In this document: one piece after another, positions 32,901-47,849 of the stretch
How the letters are laid out: the number at the start of each line of letters is the position of its first letter
How positions within the stretch are numbered: the stretch's first letter is position 1
NCBI GenBank assembly: GCA_015183035.1
Contig: JACZZP010000007.1
Span: forward strand, 2,356,001 to 2,420,000
Source: Meloidogyne chitwoodi
Taxonomy: Eukaryota; Nematoda; Chromadorea; Rhabditida; Meloidogynidae
Length of the DNA stretch: 64,000 nucleotides
Direction: 5' to 3'
Made by a program: the position numbers and the translations under genes
Notes under the pieces: model-generated
What the model was told of the DNA's origin: nothing
The model's input: the letters and a program-made list of their open reading frames with translations, nothing else
Databases searched by the model: none

Positions 32901-35900
32901 TGAGGGACGATTTGTCGTTGATGATGCAGTTCTCATACCTATTGTGGCAAAATCAAAGAGAGAGGAATGCCGGTAATGACGAATAGTTGCATCATTATTG
33001 TTAGTATTGTTAAAAAGTGTAGACATATCATCATATTTTCTAAAAATTAAAAAATAATATAACTAGAAAATACATTTTAACAAATAAAGTGTATTTATTA
33101 TTCAAGTTTAATTAAATACAATTCAAGTTTACAAAACAAAATTATTTAAGTTTAATTATAAGTAAATACAATTCAAGCTTGAAATTATTAAATTATTTAT
33201 GTACTACATATACATATATTAAATATTTTTTAATTAAAAAATACAGTCAAGGTAAAACTCAATTTTACTCAAGTTTATTAAATCTGGTGCCTTTTCAAAA
33301 GAAACAATTTTTGGAAGAATTGGTCATTATGCATTCTCATTCAACTACCTAATAATTCATTCTTACATATTATAAGAGCATTTAAAAAGAAGCTTCTGAA
33401 TATTTAATAGAGTGGTCACATTCATTGTATAAAAACAATCTTCACAGATTTCCGCATGGCTGGTAATGGTGGTGGTGGCCACCAAGGTGAGAGTTAATTG
33501 GCCGGCCGCGAAAATCAGGTAGTAACTATATATTAACTAACAAAGAAACGATCTTATTTTGGTAGTAGAGTAGACTACTTGGAATTAAAAAAAAAGTAAG
33601 GATGAAAAAAATTAAGAAAATGAATATTGGATGGCATTAATAAAAAGATAATAATTTAAAAGAATTATTGTATAAAATAAAAAAGAATTTAATAAACTTG
33701 GAAAAAAGTGAACTATCTGGCTAAAAATAAATAATAAACTAGAGGATAATGAACTACATAAAAAATACAATTGTAAAATAAACTTGGAAATAAAAATAAA
33801 CTTGAAAAGAAGGGAAAATACTTGTGTTTGTGTGTATTTATTAAAAATCTGGCAAATGACGGTCAAACACAAAAGAAAAGTCAAAAATAAATGTATTGTG
33901 TGTGAATATAATAAATGTTTTGCCTTTATAGACCAATTATTTATGTGTAAATATACAATAAAGTTGTATTTTTACTCTTTTTTCTCTTCCTATTGTTCGA
34001 GCCTAAACCAAAAAATAATAATATAATAACATATGTGGCGGTTATTTTTCTGATTAATGGAGATAATAAATAATAAAATTAAATATTTTTAATTATTAAT
34101 AAATATAATTTAAAAAAATATTCAATTTTTTTTATAATTTTTGGCACTTTTTAAGTCACTCCCCTCATTAATCTTGGCATTCATAAAAATAATAAAAAAT
34201 AAAAAGTATCATTAATCTTCAATATTATTACGTAATCAAGTTATACATAAATGTGAGGTAAAATAAATAGATGACAAATCGAGAGAAAATTAATAATATA
34301 AATGAAGCATGAGGCTTTAATTTAACCTTCAAGTTATTATTTCTTGAATTTTTTTATTTAGATTATTATCATTAAAATAAATATATATTTGTTAAATAAA
34401 TAAACAAAAAATTTTGGCACAAAAAAAAAATTAGATTATAAGGGAATTAGGAAAAGGGATATAAGGGCAAGTGCCCTTATAACGAAAGTAAAAAACTGTA
34501 GTTGATAAAATAATTGACTAAATAGTTGAAGTTGAGAGGGATTATAATCTAGTCTAGATCAGAACTTTTAAGTTAAGATATTATATTTCAGGATTAGCAA
34601 AAAAGTCAAAAGTAAAGTTTTAAATAATCTGCCATTTTAAGAGTTTTAATTTTCATCGATACATTTTTTATAAAAATTATAAAATATTTTTATTTAGTTT
34701 TAATATAAATTAGCATAATTTAAAAAATATATAAATAGAAAAAAGTGTTAGGCAACAGATTGGGTTGAGAAGGAGTAGTGGAAAGAAGAAGTAGAAGAAG
34801 AGGACACAAATTTTCAAAAATTTATTTTATGAATTTAGTAAAGAATTAATAGAAAGCTCAAGAATGAAGAAAAATGACAAACTGATGATGACAGACCCTT
34901 ATTCTTTTTCTCTTTGGTGGCACAATAAAAAAGAGAGAGAAATAACTACCCCCAACAATTCCCTTTCTAATTTTGTTGCGCGTTTAAATTTTAATAAAAC
35001 GGAAAGAAAATAAATAAAATATATGTAAATTTAAAGGATTAGACTAAAAAAAAAAATTATTATTAATTGGTAAAAAATTTAAATCAATTTTTAGTTAAAA
35101 AATTAAATGTTTATTAAACATTTGCCTTTAAAAAGGCCATAAATTGAGTCATATAAAACATTAAATAATATTGCCAATTAAAAAAAAAATAAATCTTATT
35201 CATCATTAGTTTTATTAAAAAAAAAATTTTTTTTAAAGTTTATTTATTAAAAAATAATTTACCTTGAAATTAATGGTTCAGAAGGTATATAAGTTGTATG
35301 TAAGCGACCATCAACAACTGAAACTATTGCTGAACAATTTCTTAACACACTGGTACAATCTAAAAAATTTTTTTGTAGTTTTTTTTATTTTTTAGATATT
35401 TTTTAAAATTATTAGAAGGTATAAAATAAAAAAATTAAATAAAGAGAGTAAATATGCCGACAAAAGACTTCTAACCCACCCTTCTAAAAAAAGAAAATGA
35501 GAAGGTTTTTTTTTAAAAATAAAATATAAGTATATAGTGGTTTGAATAGTCAATCAAAATAATAATCTCGGGGCCATTTGGGGCGTGAAAACATACAGAA
35601 AACACAAAAAAAAATAATTTTTGCATAAAAAGAAGAAAAAACATTCCCCGTTATATTTAATTATAATTGTTGGGAATATAAATACAACAAAAACACTTTA
35701 ATAAAAAAATACATTATTTGATGTCTTATTTTGCTTTTTGAACGTTATAAAATTTAAAAAAGAGAGATAGAACAGAACAACTGTTGGTTAAGATTAAGTT
35801 AGGTTCAGAGCTTAAAACTCATTAATGGATTAACCGTTTTGGCTAATTTTGGTATCATTTGATAGAGCAGAAAATTTTCTACAAAATAAAATTAAATTTA

Positions 35901-36926
35901 AAATTTTAAATTAATAAACAAAAAAGTTATGATAGAAAAACGAACATATAACATGAAATAAGGGGCAACTTTGTGAGTTTTTTCCCCATAATTTTTATCA
36001 ATCCTTTTCTAAATTTATGTTTTTTTTTGTATTTTATAATAAATTTAATTCTTTATAAAATGATACCAAAAACATTTAATTTAGTTTGTATTGATGAGTT
36101 GATATATTTAAGGTTAAATTGAGTCAATGCTTACTGTAATACCTAGAAGCAAAATTTAATAAAAATAATTTTAGAAAATTGACTCTACTATGTATATATA
36201 ATATTTATTTAGTGTTTTCTCACCGTTCACAAGAAAATAAAAAAAAAATGGTCAAAAAAATAAAAGACAGGTGCAAATAATAATATAATTAAATTTTCAA
36301 TAATAATATCACCTTAAAAAAATCACTTTGAGATACTTTTAATTAAAAAAAATAGAAGAAGGTCCTAGAATTAATTTTTAAAATTTTTGGATATTTTTTT
36401 GAAAAATAATATGCTTTTTAAATTTACGTTAGACTCTAATAGAAAACCAGTCCATTAGAGTCTCCTTATAACACAAATCTCTCTACATCTAACTCTTTTC
36501 TACTTGTTACTCATTTCCGATCGAAAATAAATTTTGGAGAAAAAAGAAATTTAAATAAACTAAAGAAAAAGAGGGGACTAAAGAATTGTGCCAAGTGGTT
36601 ATAGTGGACATTAAACACACACACATTACTTTGCTTTCTTAAAATATAAATGTGTTTATATTTGTTTTAGAATAAATATTTATTTGTTTATTTACTTTAC
36701 CCGTTAAAAGTATTTAAAACAAATAATAATAATAAAATAAAAATATATATTTCCCACCTTTACTTTTTTTAGAAATATTATTAAAATGGTCAAAATGCCT
36801 AATTAGAAGAGAGAATATTTTATTAAAAAATAAATAATATTTTTAAATTTTAGATAAACCTGTAGATGTACAGGGAATTGGCTCTTCATAATCATTACTG
36901 TCTGAAACTGGGGCATGGTCCTCCAT
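29989..36926 (-). CDS. Teneurin N-terminal half (apparently truncated)
   Basis: Exons from ATG at 36926: an acidic start [19 protein letters not shown]; about 35361-35276; 33042-32755 with a Pro-rich cytoplasmic tail ([20 protein letters not shown]); then a transmembrane segment [20 protein letters not shown] with basic Cys-rich residues before it, the type II topology of teneurins. Extracellular exons give the sandwich region with [13 protein letters not shown] (human SGIWHLAFYND), several EGF repeats (about 31860-30860), and the domain [15 protein letters not shown] ... [20 protein letters not shown] ... [19 protein letters not shown]. It stops at 29989 after [22 protein letters not shown]-repeat and toxin-like C-terminal regions of full teneurins (over 2,500 residues) are not found on this strand anywhere downstream in the window. 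Teneurins are neuronal adhesion receptors. Confidence 0.85.
30412..30556. repeat. CCGGAA/TCCGGATTTTCCTGA repeat in teneurin intron
   Basis: Several copies of ATTCCGGAAACT, TTACGGATTTTCCTGAT, CTTTCCGGATTTTCCTGAT and CTTTCCGGAAAATAT occur in one intron. The TTTCCGGAAA palindrome also builds the array at 51.3 kb. Confidence 0.6.
31515..31690 (+). repeat. TGTTCCTT(C/T)(C/A)A(G/C)(C/A)CTAC tandem repeat in teneurin intron
   Basis: About nine imperfect units of 19-20 bp built on CTTGTTCCTTCCAGCCTAC and variants fill an intron between two EGF exons. All three plus-strand frames are open across it, a repeat artefact and not a gene. Confidence 0.8.
33045..35270. other. Long teneurin intron (2.2 kb), no nested gene seen
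   Basis: AT-rich with CAAGTTTAATTA-type short repeats at about 33100-33185 and one GC-rich spot near 33465-33520. No exon with recognisable coding content. Confidence 0.45.
35365..36880. other. Long teneurin intron 1 (1.5 kb)
   Basis: AT-rich. It contains one GGTATCATTTGATAGAGC word near 35850 and an inverted pair of the dispersed word (GACTCTAATAG near 36431 and CATTAGAGTC near 36453). Otherwise nothing recognised. Confidence 0.45.
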
Positions 36927-36929
36927 CTT

Positions 36930-39077
36930 TGTTTGGGTACTTGACTTTTTTTGTTCTAAAAAATATTTAAATTATTAAAATAAAAAATAAACAAAAAAAG
37001 GTGATGGGCTAAATGTGAAATTTATAAATTTGTTTTTTATTGGTATTCCCTCATAAATAAATAAAAAAGATTGAGATGAAGAAGCGCGAATAAAAGCACT
37101 TAAAGCAATTGCAGGTGGGTGGTGCTGTTGCTCTTCTCTTAAATATATTTACCTCAACATGCCCCTTCTTAATATCTAAATTTTTTCCTTGTACAATATT
37201 TTTGTATCAACAAAAATCGGTTTAAATGAGATGGTTGGTTAATTTTTTAATGGAGAAAAGAAAAACAAGTTTTAAGAAAAGTTTTCCGGATTTGAAAGCA
37301 AGTTTGTAAATTAATTATAATGTCAAGTTTGTAAATTAGTTAAGGCAAGTTTTAAGTTTAGTTAATTTCAAGTTTATTTTTAAGTTTGTATTTTTTTATT
37401 GCAATGTTGTAAGTTTTAAGTTATTTTAGTTAAGATTTAAGTTTAAAGTTTATTTTCAAGTTTTTTTATAAATAAAGTTATACTGACCTAACCGGAAAAA
37501 TAAAGGGACAACCTTTTTTCAATTAGGTATTCTTCTTCCTACCAGTCAATGGAAAATAAAAAATATTGTTATATAGAATTTGAGAAAAGGTTTGGCGGAA
37601 GTGAATTATGCAAAAAATATGGGAGAAAAATAGAAAAGGACTTTTTGACGAATTTTTTATTATTGTGGACAATGGCAGTCAAAAAACCAAAACTCTGGAC
37701 ATATTTTTTTTCAATAAAAAAAATTAAAAAAAAAGATAAAAGTGCGGCATCCCGCAGTGGATATATTGTTGTGAATTATATGCAAAAAGCGTGAAATTTT
37801 TTTTGATTTTTCTAGTTAAAATGAAAAAATTAAAATTTAATAAAGGTTTCAATTATCGAATAACCTCAAATATTAAAAATTAAATAAAAATAAAAATTTT
37901 AGTTGTTGATCTTTTAGTACAAATGATTTTGGGAAGTAATATTTTAAGAGAAAATTAGTAAAAAAATTTTGGGCAATAAATTGATGATGAGTATATACTA
38001 GGTTAGTTAGTCTGTTGATGGCCTGTTTATAAAAAATAAGACGATTGAAAAAAGAACAAGATAAGAAAAATGGGACACATAAATGTTGAAAAAAGGCAAA
38101 AAATAAATAAAAAAATTACTCCTTCATTTTTGGGGATTTTTTTTTATTTAAATAAGAAGCCAAAAAGTCTTTCTATTTTTTATTCTTGACTTGATGTTTT
38201 GTTTATATTAGCAGAATACTTTTTGTTGTATTGCGACATTGGCACTTCTGGCGAAATTTCTAGGTTATTTTTAAGAGAAAGGCAAATATAAAAAAATGAG
38301 ATTTGTGTAACAGAGCAAAAATGTTCAGAAATTAAATCCAAAAGGTCAAAACTTATTTGATCACTTTAAAAATACATTTTTTGTAAAAATGATATATTTA
38401 TTAATTTAAAATTATTTTAACGGCCAATACCGACAAACATATTTTAAATAAATAGTTTAAGTATAGATAAAAATATTATTGTTGACACTGTCCGATCATA
38501 AAGGAAAAAATCAAACAACAAAATTATTTTAAATCTGTGGAAAAATAATATTTTTATTAAAAAATATAATAAAAATATTTTACTATAAATATTAACATCT
38601 GTGGTCATTCAAGATTTAAATTCTTCTTCAAAAATATAAAAGAATGGACAGCTAAGAAAAAAAAAAGAAAAATGGACAACAAACAGCGATTGGGGTCGAT
38701 TTGCCGGTCTTTTTTAATGCTTTTCATCCCTCTTAGTGATGTGTAAAAATGTGAATAAGTATGTTTAGTATTTGGCTATAAATACTACAATCAATCGAAG
38801 ATTTTTTTAATTCAACCTAAATGTTTTGACTAAAAATGATGAAAAGGAAGTAGAAAAGCAATAAAAATATTCCAATCAAGTTTGTAAATATTAAAGTTGT
38901 ATTTTTATGTTTGTAAAAATAGTTTTATTTATTTCAAGTTTGTAAAAATAAAGTTTTATTTTTATAAGTTTTAGGTTTGTAATATTTTTTTATTAAGTTA
39001 AAGCAATAACAAACTTAACATTAAAATAAAAAATGCAAAATTTTCTTAAAAAAACAAACTTTTCTTGTAACTGACCT
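36930..39077. other. Intergenic spacer upstream of teneurin, downstream of CTPS
   Basis: No supported gene. The stretch holds clusters of the low-complexity word AAGTTTGTAA/TTTTAAGTTT (about 37260-37480 and 38876-38990). The ORF at 37549-37794 is Lys-rich low complexity with no partner exons. Promoter elements for the teneurin-like gene should be at the left side but none is reliable. Confidence 0.45.
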
Positions 39078-41826
<2,749 letters not shown>

Positions 41827-41969
41827 TAATTGCAAGACTACAAGAACAAATTTTTTATATTCGCAAAGAGAAATGTCAAAAATATTAAATAAACAAATTA
41901 TAATGTTTAAGTAAAAAAGTTCAAAAAAAATTTTTTAATTTTATTAAAAAACAAAAATTTCAAAAAAAC

Positions 41970-42884
41970 TTAAACAATCTTTTCTTCCTTTTCTTTATTT
42001 AAAGGCAATACATATCTAGCTGGATCTGAAGATAAAGCATCAATTTTTACAGGAAACATTTGTCCAAGTAATTCCAAAATATTTGATGGGTCAACTTCGT
42101 TATAAATTGAAGAATTGTTTTTCTTTGAAGTTTTACTTTAAAAAATAAATTAAAAAAAGGCAAATCAAAACACAAACCTAAATTCATCCATCGGTTCAAA
42201 CCTTTCAAATAATGATGATAAATGTTTAAATTCTGGATCAATACAAAGATCAAGAGATGCACGTTTTTGTTGAATTGGAGAAACATCAGAAAAACTTCCC
42301 TTTTTGGCCAATTTATTAGCCATAAGTTGCTGACATTTAAAAATATATAATATTTTAAATAAAAAAACCTGTAAAGGAGGAACAGGAAAAGAAGAAGGAA
42401 ATCGAATTTTTGGCATTGTCAGTTTATTTTCAAGCAATTTCTTCTCTTCATGTTTATGCACAAGAATCCATTGTGAACGATTTAATTCTTTTTGAAACTT
42501 GTAGACACCCAATGGAATACCTCGAAATGTCCACTCTCCCCAAAGCATGCCCCGTTGAAGCCAACGATCCATTTCTGGGCGAGCCTGAACAAATTTCAAT
42601 AATTTAAAATAAACAAAAAAATTAGCTAGGTCACATTAAAGAGAAATAAATTTTTATAAAAATTTTAAAAATTCAAACCGCAATAATTTTGATATATGAA
42701 GATTCTCGAGGCCATTTTGTAACCCACCAATGATTCTAAAAATAATTGAACTTAAAAAAATATTTATTAAAAATTATACAGTGACATATCGTCCTTCGCC
42801 CATATTTCTCAACTGCGAAAGAATTTCCCACATAAATTTGCCTTTGCTCGTAAAATCATTTTGTCCAATAAAACGAAGTGACAT
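41970..42884 (-). CDS. MRPS34: Mitochondrial ribosomal protein mS34
   Basis: Five or six exons give about 220 residues. Recognition: LRNMGEGRYVTNHWW (human GLGRLVTRKSW), RGMLWGEWTFRG (human GKAWGILTFKG), WILVHKHEEKKL (human WRLVPKHEEEAF), and VPPLQQLMANKLAKKG (human YPPLLRAMIIAERQKNG). mS34 is a metazoan-type small-subunit protein of the mitochondrial ribosome. Start MSLRFIGQNDF at 42884, stop TAA at 41970. Length is close to the human protein. Its 3' end is 143 bp from the CTP synthase start on the same strand. Confidence 0.87.
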
Positions 42885-42984
42885 TCTTTAATCCTTTAAT
42901 AGAAGATAAAAAATAAAAATTAAAAAAAAAAATAATTTTTAGCAAACTAGAGAAAAAAAAGCACTTTTGACGAATATTTTCATC

Positions 42985-43098
42985 GGAAAATTACACTTCA
43001 TCGCTTATTTTCATCGCGTCGAAAAAGTGCACTTCATCGCTTAATTTGATCGCGTCGAAAATTGCACTTCATCGCTTATTTTCATCGCGACGAAAATA
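42985..43098 (-). repeat. Minisatellite, three units of about 36 bp
   Basis: Three units built on CACTTCATCGCTTATTTTC with ATCGCGTCGAAAA, upstream of the mS34 start and downstream of the TAO kinase stop. A partial fourth unit (TTTTCATCGGAAAA) precedes them. Confidence 0.75.
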
Positions 43099-43584
43099 AG
43101 TTAAAAAAATAAATAGAAATGTAACAGATACATAAAAGATTCAAAGTATTGTTATTTATACAAAATTCAAAATAGTAAATTAAAGAATTTGGCAAAAAAA
43201 TTTTTTTAGGATTGTCATCAAGTAAATATTTTATTTAAAAATTCGAATCGTTGTATTTTTATTATATTTAAATTATAGTTTTCGATTGATAAAAAAGTGT
43301 GTAGTATAAGGGAAAATAAATAAATAATAAGTAATACAAGAAGGAATCAAACAATAATTTTGGAAAATAATTGAAACTTTTTTTAAAAGTTTGATTCCAA
43401 CATTAATATTTTAATAAATGTGTGTGGTATAGTTAGAGCAACACCGAAACTGAGAAAGACATTTTGTCACAAAATTTTTTCAGAATTAAAAAAATAAATC
43501 AAAAGTTAAAATATTCTTTAAAAAAATCACCATTTCGATATAGCTCTATATTTATTTTTATAAATAAAATTTTAAAATTCCATA

Positions 43585-46500
43585 TCAAAGATTAGTAAAA
43601 GTACACTTGCGTAATGCAACATTAGCATTATTCTCGCTTGGAATATCATTTTTATTATTATTATTGGAGCATAAAAGCTCATTATTAATAATATTACCAC
43701 CACCGCCATTTAAATTGACAACGACGTTTGGTCCCATAAAATTTTTTTCTTCGCTACTAGGACTCTTTTTAGGTGTTCCAGGTCGTGAAGTACTGCAAGA
43801 AGATGAAGAATTTTCTTTATTGATATTACTTCTTAAACTATGCTCAATCGATGGAATTTTTGTTATTGGAGTAGAAGCTTCCCCATCTGTGCCATTAGCA
43901 GCACAAAAAAGTTCCAATTCGGCAATTTGCTTCTTTTGTAATTGTGAAAGTCGTTTTTCACATGTTCGATCAAACAATGTTTTATCATCATTAATCTAAG
44001 AGTTTAAAATTAATTTAAAAAATAATTATAAATAATAAACCTTTTGCTGTACAACTGCCAAACGTAAATTAAGCCTATCTTGTAATTGAACTTTTTCACG
44101 TTCAATTTGAGCATATAATGAAGATTTTTGTCTTTCTTGATAGTCTGTAAGTAAACTTAATTCTTTATTAAGTTTTTCTGTTAAACGACGAAGATTTTCT
44201 TCTTGCTGAGAATCTAATTTAACCTTTAAAAAAATTTTTTTGAAAAAATTCTTGAAAATTAAAAAAACCGTTTGTTCAGTAACCATTTTTTCAATGGTCA
44301 ATTCATATTGATCAGCAAGTGCAGCAATTTTTCGATTTTGTTCTTCTTTTAAACGAATATGCAATTCTTTATGTTCTTCTTTGGGTACTAATTGAAGCAT
44401 ATGAGCCTGATATGCTTTAAATTGTCTTGTTTGTATTTTAACTGCTAAACGGAACTGCTTTCTTATTATTGCTTCTTTAGCCTAAAAAAAATATTTAAAA
44501 AAGGCTAAAAAAATTTTAAGTACTCTCCGGTTAATTCATCTTTTATTTTTCTCTTTCACCTAAATGGTCAATGGAACATAATGATCAAATAGTCATCAAT
44601 AAGGATTATAATGAGGAAGGGTGGTGGTCTCGTAAAAAAAATCAATGTCTGACCATTATGTCCCATTGACCATTTATATAGGTGAATGAGGAAATGAAAA
44701 TTATGCAGTTAATATGAAAGTACCAAGAGATTTAAATCTTTAAAAACCTTTAATTCCCTCGGCTGTTGTTTTGATTGCATAGCGTGTTCCTTAGTTTTTT
44801 CTTCAAGAGCTCTTCGATTATAATCTCTTTGACTAGATAATTCTGTTTCGTGTTGTGCTTCTAAATGACGACGTTTCATTTGTTCAATTGAGTTAAAATG
44901 CGAAAATTCTAGAGATTTAATAATTTCATGATGTTTATTTAAAAGAGCGTGTAAAGTATCTAATTGACGTGCACGAATATTTAATTCCTAGAAAAAAAAT
45001 TAGAATTAATCTAAATAAAGTGTTAATATGCAAAATTAAATAAAATATCATTTAGAATAAAATAAAAAATTTCTGTTCTTCACTACTACCCATGTTTCAA
45101 GTTCGAGTATAAAAAACGGACATACATATTTTAATAAAAAAAGAAAACAAACATTATTTGTAAGTTGTGTTTCAAGATTATGAAAGCGCAATAATTGCTG
45201 TTTGTTAAGTTCTTTAAGCTCTGTTCGTAAAGTTAAACTTTGTTCATCACCAAATTTACGTTCAGCATGTTGCCTAAGTTCATTAAGACGTGCCTTTGCT
45301 GCCTTTAGAGATACTTCAAATGCACTTTTTGGAAGACTTTGAGCTTTAAGTTCCTAAAAATAAAAAATTATTTCTGACCAATTTACACTCTTACCATTTT
45401 ACAACGTTCTTTATTAAATTTATATTCTTTCTTTTGAGCAGAAACATAACTCTTTAAATCATGTTTTAATGAAGCTTCTCTAGTCTTATTAACTTTTTTC
45501 AATTCTTCTTCATTTTCTTTTCTTCGCCTTTCCAATTCTAAATTAACCTGGGTACGAACTTTTTCATTTTCTCTTTGACAATTTCCTTCCATTTGTTCAC
45601 GTTCTCTATCAAGTTTTAATCTTTGATTATCAGCATCAAGTTGACAACGTTCTTCTAATTGTTTTAATTCTTTATGATGTTGTTGTCTTAAACGTTTATA
45701 TCCACACATTTGTTCATATAAATTATCTGCTTGGTATTCTTGAAGTTCTCGGGCAATAATTTTTGTAGTTCTAAGTGTGGAGAATTTGGAACGACGAAGA
45801 GTATTGATATCATCCTATATATAAAATTAAGGTAAAAAAAAATTAAAAAATAATTTGAATAAAAACAGAAAATAAAGATACATGTTCAAAGGTTAGGGAA
45901 AACATCCACTAAACTTTAATAAATAAAACATTTTACTCCCGAAAAGTATAAAAACTCAAACAAAAGATCACAAAAACCCTCATGTAAATAAAAATAACAC
46001 AAAAACCTTGACTTGTTGTTGATCAAAAGTAGCGGAATGCATGCTTAAAATCCCTGAGGGAGTTAAAATTTGAGGTTGTTGTTGCTGTTCAGTCTCAGAA
46101 GATGGAAACGAATCTGTTCCATTTAAACTAATTATTGTTCTATTATTAACACTTAATTGATTATTTTGTTGAATTATTTGTTGATTTTCAATAGTTTTGT
46201 TATCCTCTTGATTATTTTCTTTTGATTGATTTGATTGTTGATGTTTTTGTTGTTGGTGGATATCGTCCTCAGAATTGATTGAAATATCCTTTTTTAATTA
46301 AGTTTTTTAGAAAATCTATTTTAAAATTAAAAAACCTCATTTTGAACCTCAACACCTTCAACATTTTCTTCATTTAAATTTCCATTAATTTCCATACACA
46401 CAAGACGCCGTAATCTTCCATATTGTGAGTGATCTTGCTCTTTTACAGCATTTTTAATTCGATTAATTAAACTCATAATTACATTTAGAGGCTTTTCACA

Positions 46501-47847
46501 AGTTATAAATGGATGCTAAAAAAATAAAAATTTAATTTAAATTTAAAATCGTCTTTTACAGCTAAACAAGCATTAGTAGAAAGTCTTTGTTGAGGATCTT
46601 TGCGAAGGCACTGTTCAACAAAAGAATGAAAATCTTCAGACCATGGAGGAATTTCTGAATCATCAATTGGTTGTAAAAAAGGAGGATCATTTTGAGCAAT
46701 GTGATACATGGCAGAATATGCCTTAAAATTTTTTTTGTTTATTTTATTAAATAGTTCAAAAAATTTTATAAAGGAAAATATAATTAATTTAAAATAGAAT
46801 AGTCACCACCAACATTCATGTCCAAAAATGGAGGCTTTAGTTCCGCTAAAAAATTAAAAAAAATATATATAAATTTAAAAGAATTACAAACCAAGTTCAA
46901 TACAGGTTATACCAAAAGACCAGATATCTGCACGTTCATCGTAAATTCCAGAATCTTGTGCAAGTATTACCTCTGGTGCCATCCTAAAAATTGTTTTTAA
47001 TTATCTTAAAATAAAGATTTTTCTAAATTTAAATAATACCCATGGACGGGTTCGAACCCAATAATTCTTAAATATAAAACTATAACATTTCCAATTTAAC
47101 CATTAACGAACTTACCAATAAGGACTTCCAACAAAAGTTTGTGCTGGAGAAGATAGAGAAGCACTTCCCAAATCGGCAAGTTTAACAAGTCCAGAATCAG
47201 TCATTAAAATATTTCCAGCTTTTACATCTCTGTGTATACGTTTAATTCCATGTAAATAAGCAATGCCCTGTAATGTTTGTTGACAGATGGCAGCAATTTC
47301 AACTTGCATAAAAGGTTTTTTGTAAACCTTTAAAAATGTGTGATATTAATCTCAACAAAAATAAAAGAAAATGCAAACTTTTAAAATATCTGCAGCTGAA
47401 CCAACACAATATTCCATAACCAACCTTTTTCAAAAATTAATTAAAAAATCTAAAAAAATTAAAAAAAAACCAGCATGTTTGTTCTTTCAAAAAAGAAGCT
47501 TTATAGCGAACAATTTGTGGATGTTGAATAGAACGGAGAAAGCGAACTTCTCTAATAATATCATTCCATTTATCTAGTGATTGTTTTCCAGAAAAATTCA
47601 TTTTCTTTATTGCTACAGGTTCTTTAGTTTCCTTATCAAGTGCCTGTGAGAAATTTTTAGTTTTTCTGATTTTTCAAACCAGAATTTTCTGGTTTCAAAA
47701 TGTAAAACATACGTAAAAGACAGCTCCAAATGCTCCATGACCAATTTCGCGTAAATCTTCATATCGACCTTCTGGATCTTTTGTAGAAAATAATTCAGCG
47801 ACTTCAGGATCTTTTAAATTTCCTGGCTTTAATTTTGCTGGAGCCAT
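43585..47847 (-). CDS. TAO-type STE20 protein kinase
   Basis: About 15 exons encode about 1,000 residues. The N-terminal kinase domain has [15 protein letters not shown] (Gly-loop), [13 protein letters not shown] (catalytic Lys), [26 protein letters not shown] (catalytic loop), LADLGSAS (DLG in place of DFG), [15 protein letters not shown] and [16 protein letters not shown]. This matches TAOK1-3 (KIN-18 in C. elegans), MAP3K-like kinases upstream of p38/JNK and Hippo. The C-terminal half is long coiled coil rich in Glu, Lys, Arg and Gln ([36 protein letters not shown]), as in TAOKs, then a Ser/Asn-rich tail ending LRKCTFTNL. Start [20 protein letters not shown] at 47847 aligns with the TAOK N-terminus. 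A foldback lies in one intron and a tRNA-like sequence in another. Confidence 0.92.
44541..44700. mobile_element. MITE-like foldback in TAO kinase intron
   Basis: The left arm TTTCACCTAAATGGTCAATG with ACATAATGATCA mirrors the right arm TGACCATTATGTCCCATTG with ACCATTTATATAGGTGAA. Flanking TTTTATTTTTCTC and GAGGAAATGAAAA extend the pairing. Noncoding. Confidence 0.75.
47035..47112 (-). tRNA. tRNA-like sequence in TAO kinase intron (probable pseudogene)
   Basis: The minus strand reads GTTCGTTAATGGTTAAATTGG (A-box-like TGGTTAAATTGG) and, about 35 bases on, GGGTTCGAACCC (perfect B box with paired arm), then ACCCATGG. The acceptor and anticodon arms are not convincing. It sits in the sense orientation in the intron before WMAPEVIL. 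Confidence 0.4.
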
Positions 47848-47849
47848 TA

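Noticed and set aside
37549..37794. 81-residue Lys-rich plus-strand ORF
   Set aside because: Low complexity, no partner exons, no family, flanked by AT filler.
43607..43999. 130-residue plus-strand ORF
   Set aside because: Antisense shadow of the Ser/Asn-rich C-terminal exon of the TAO kinase.
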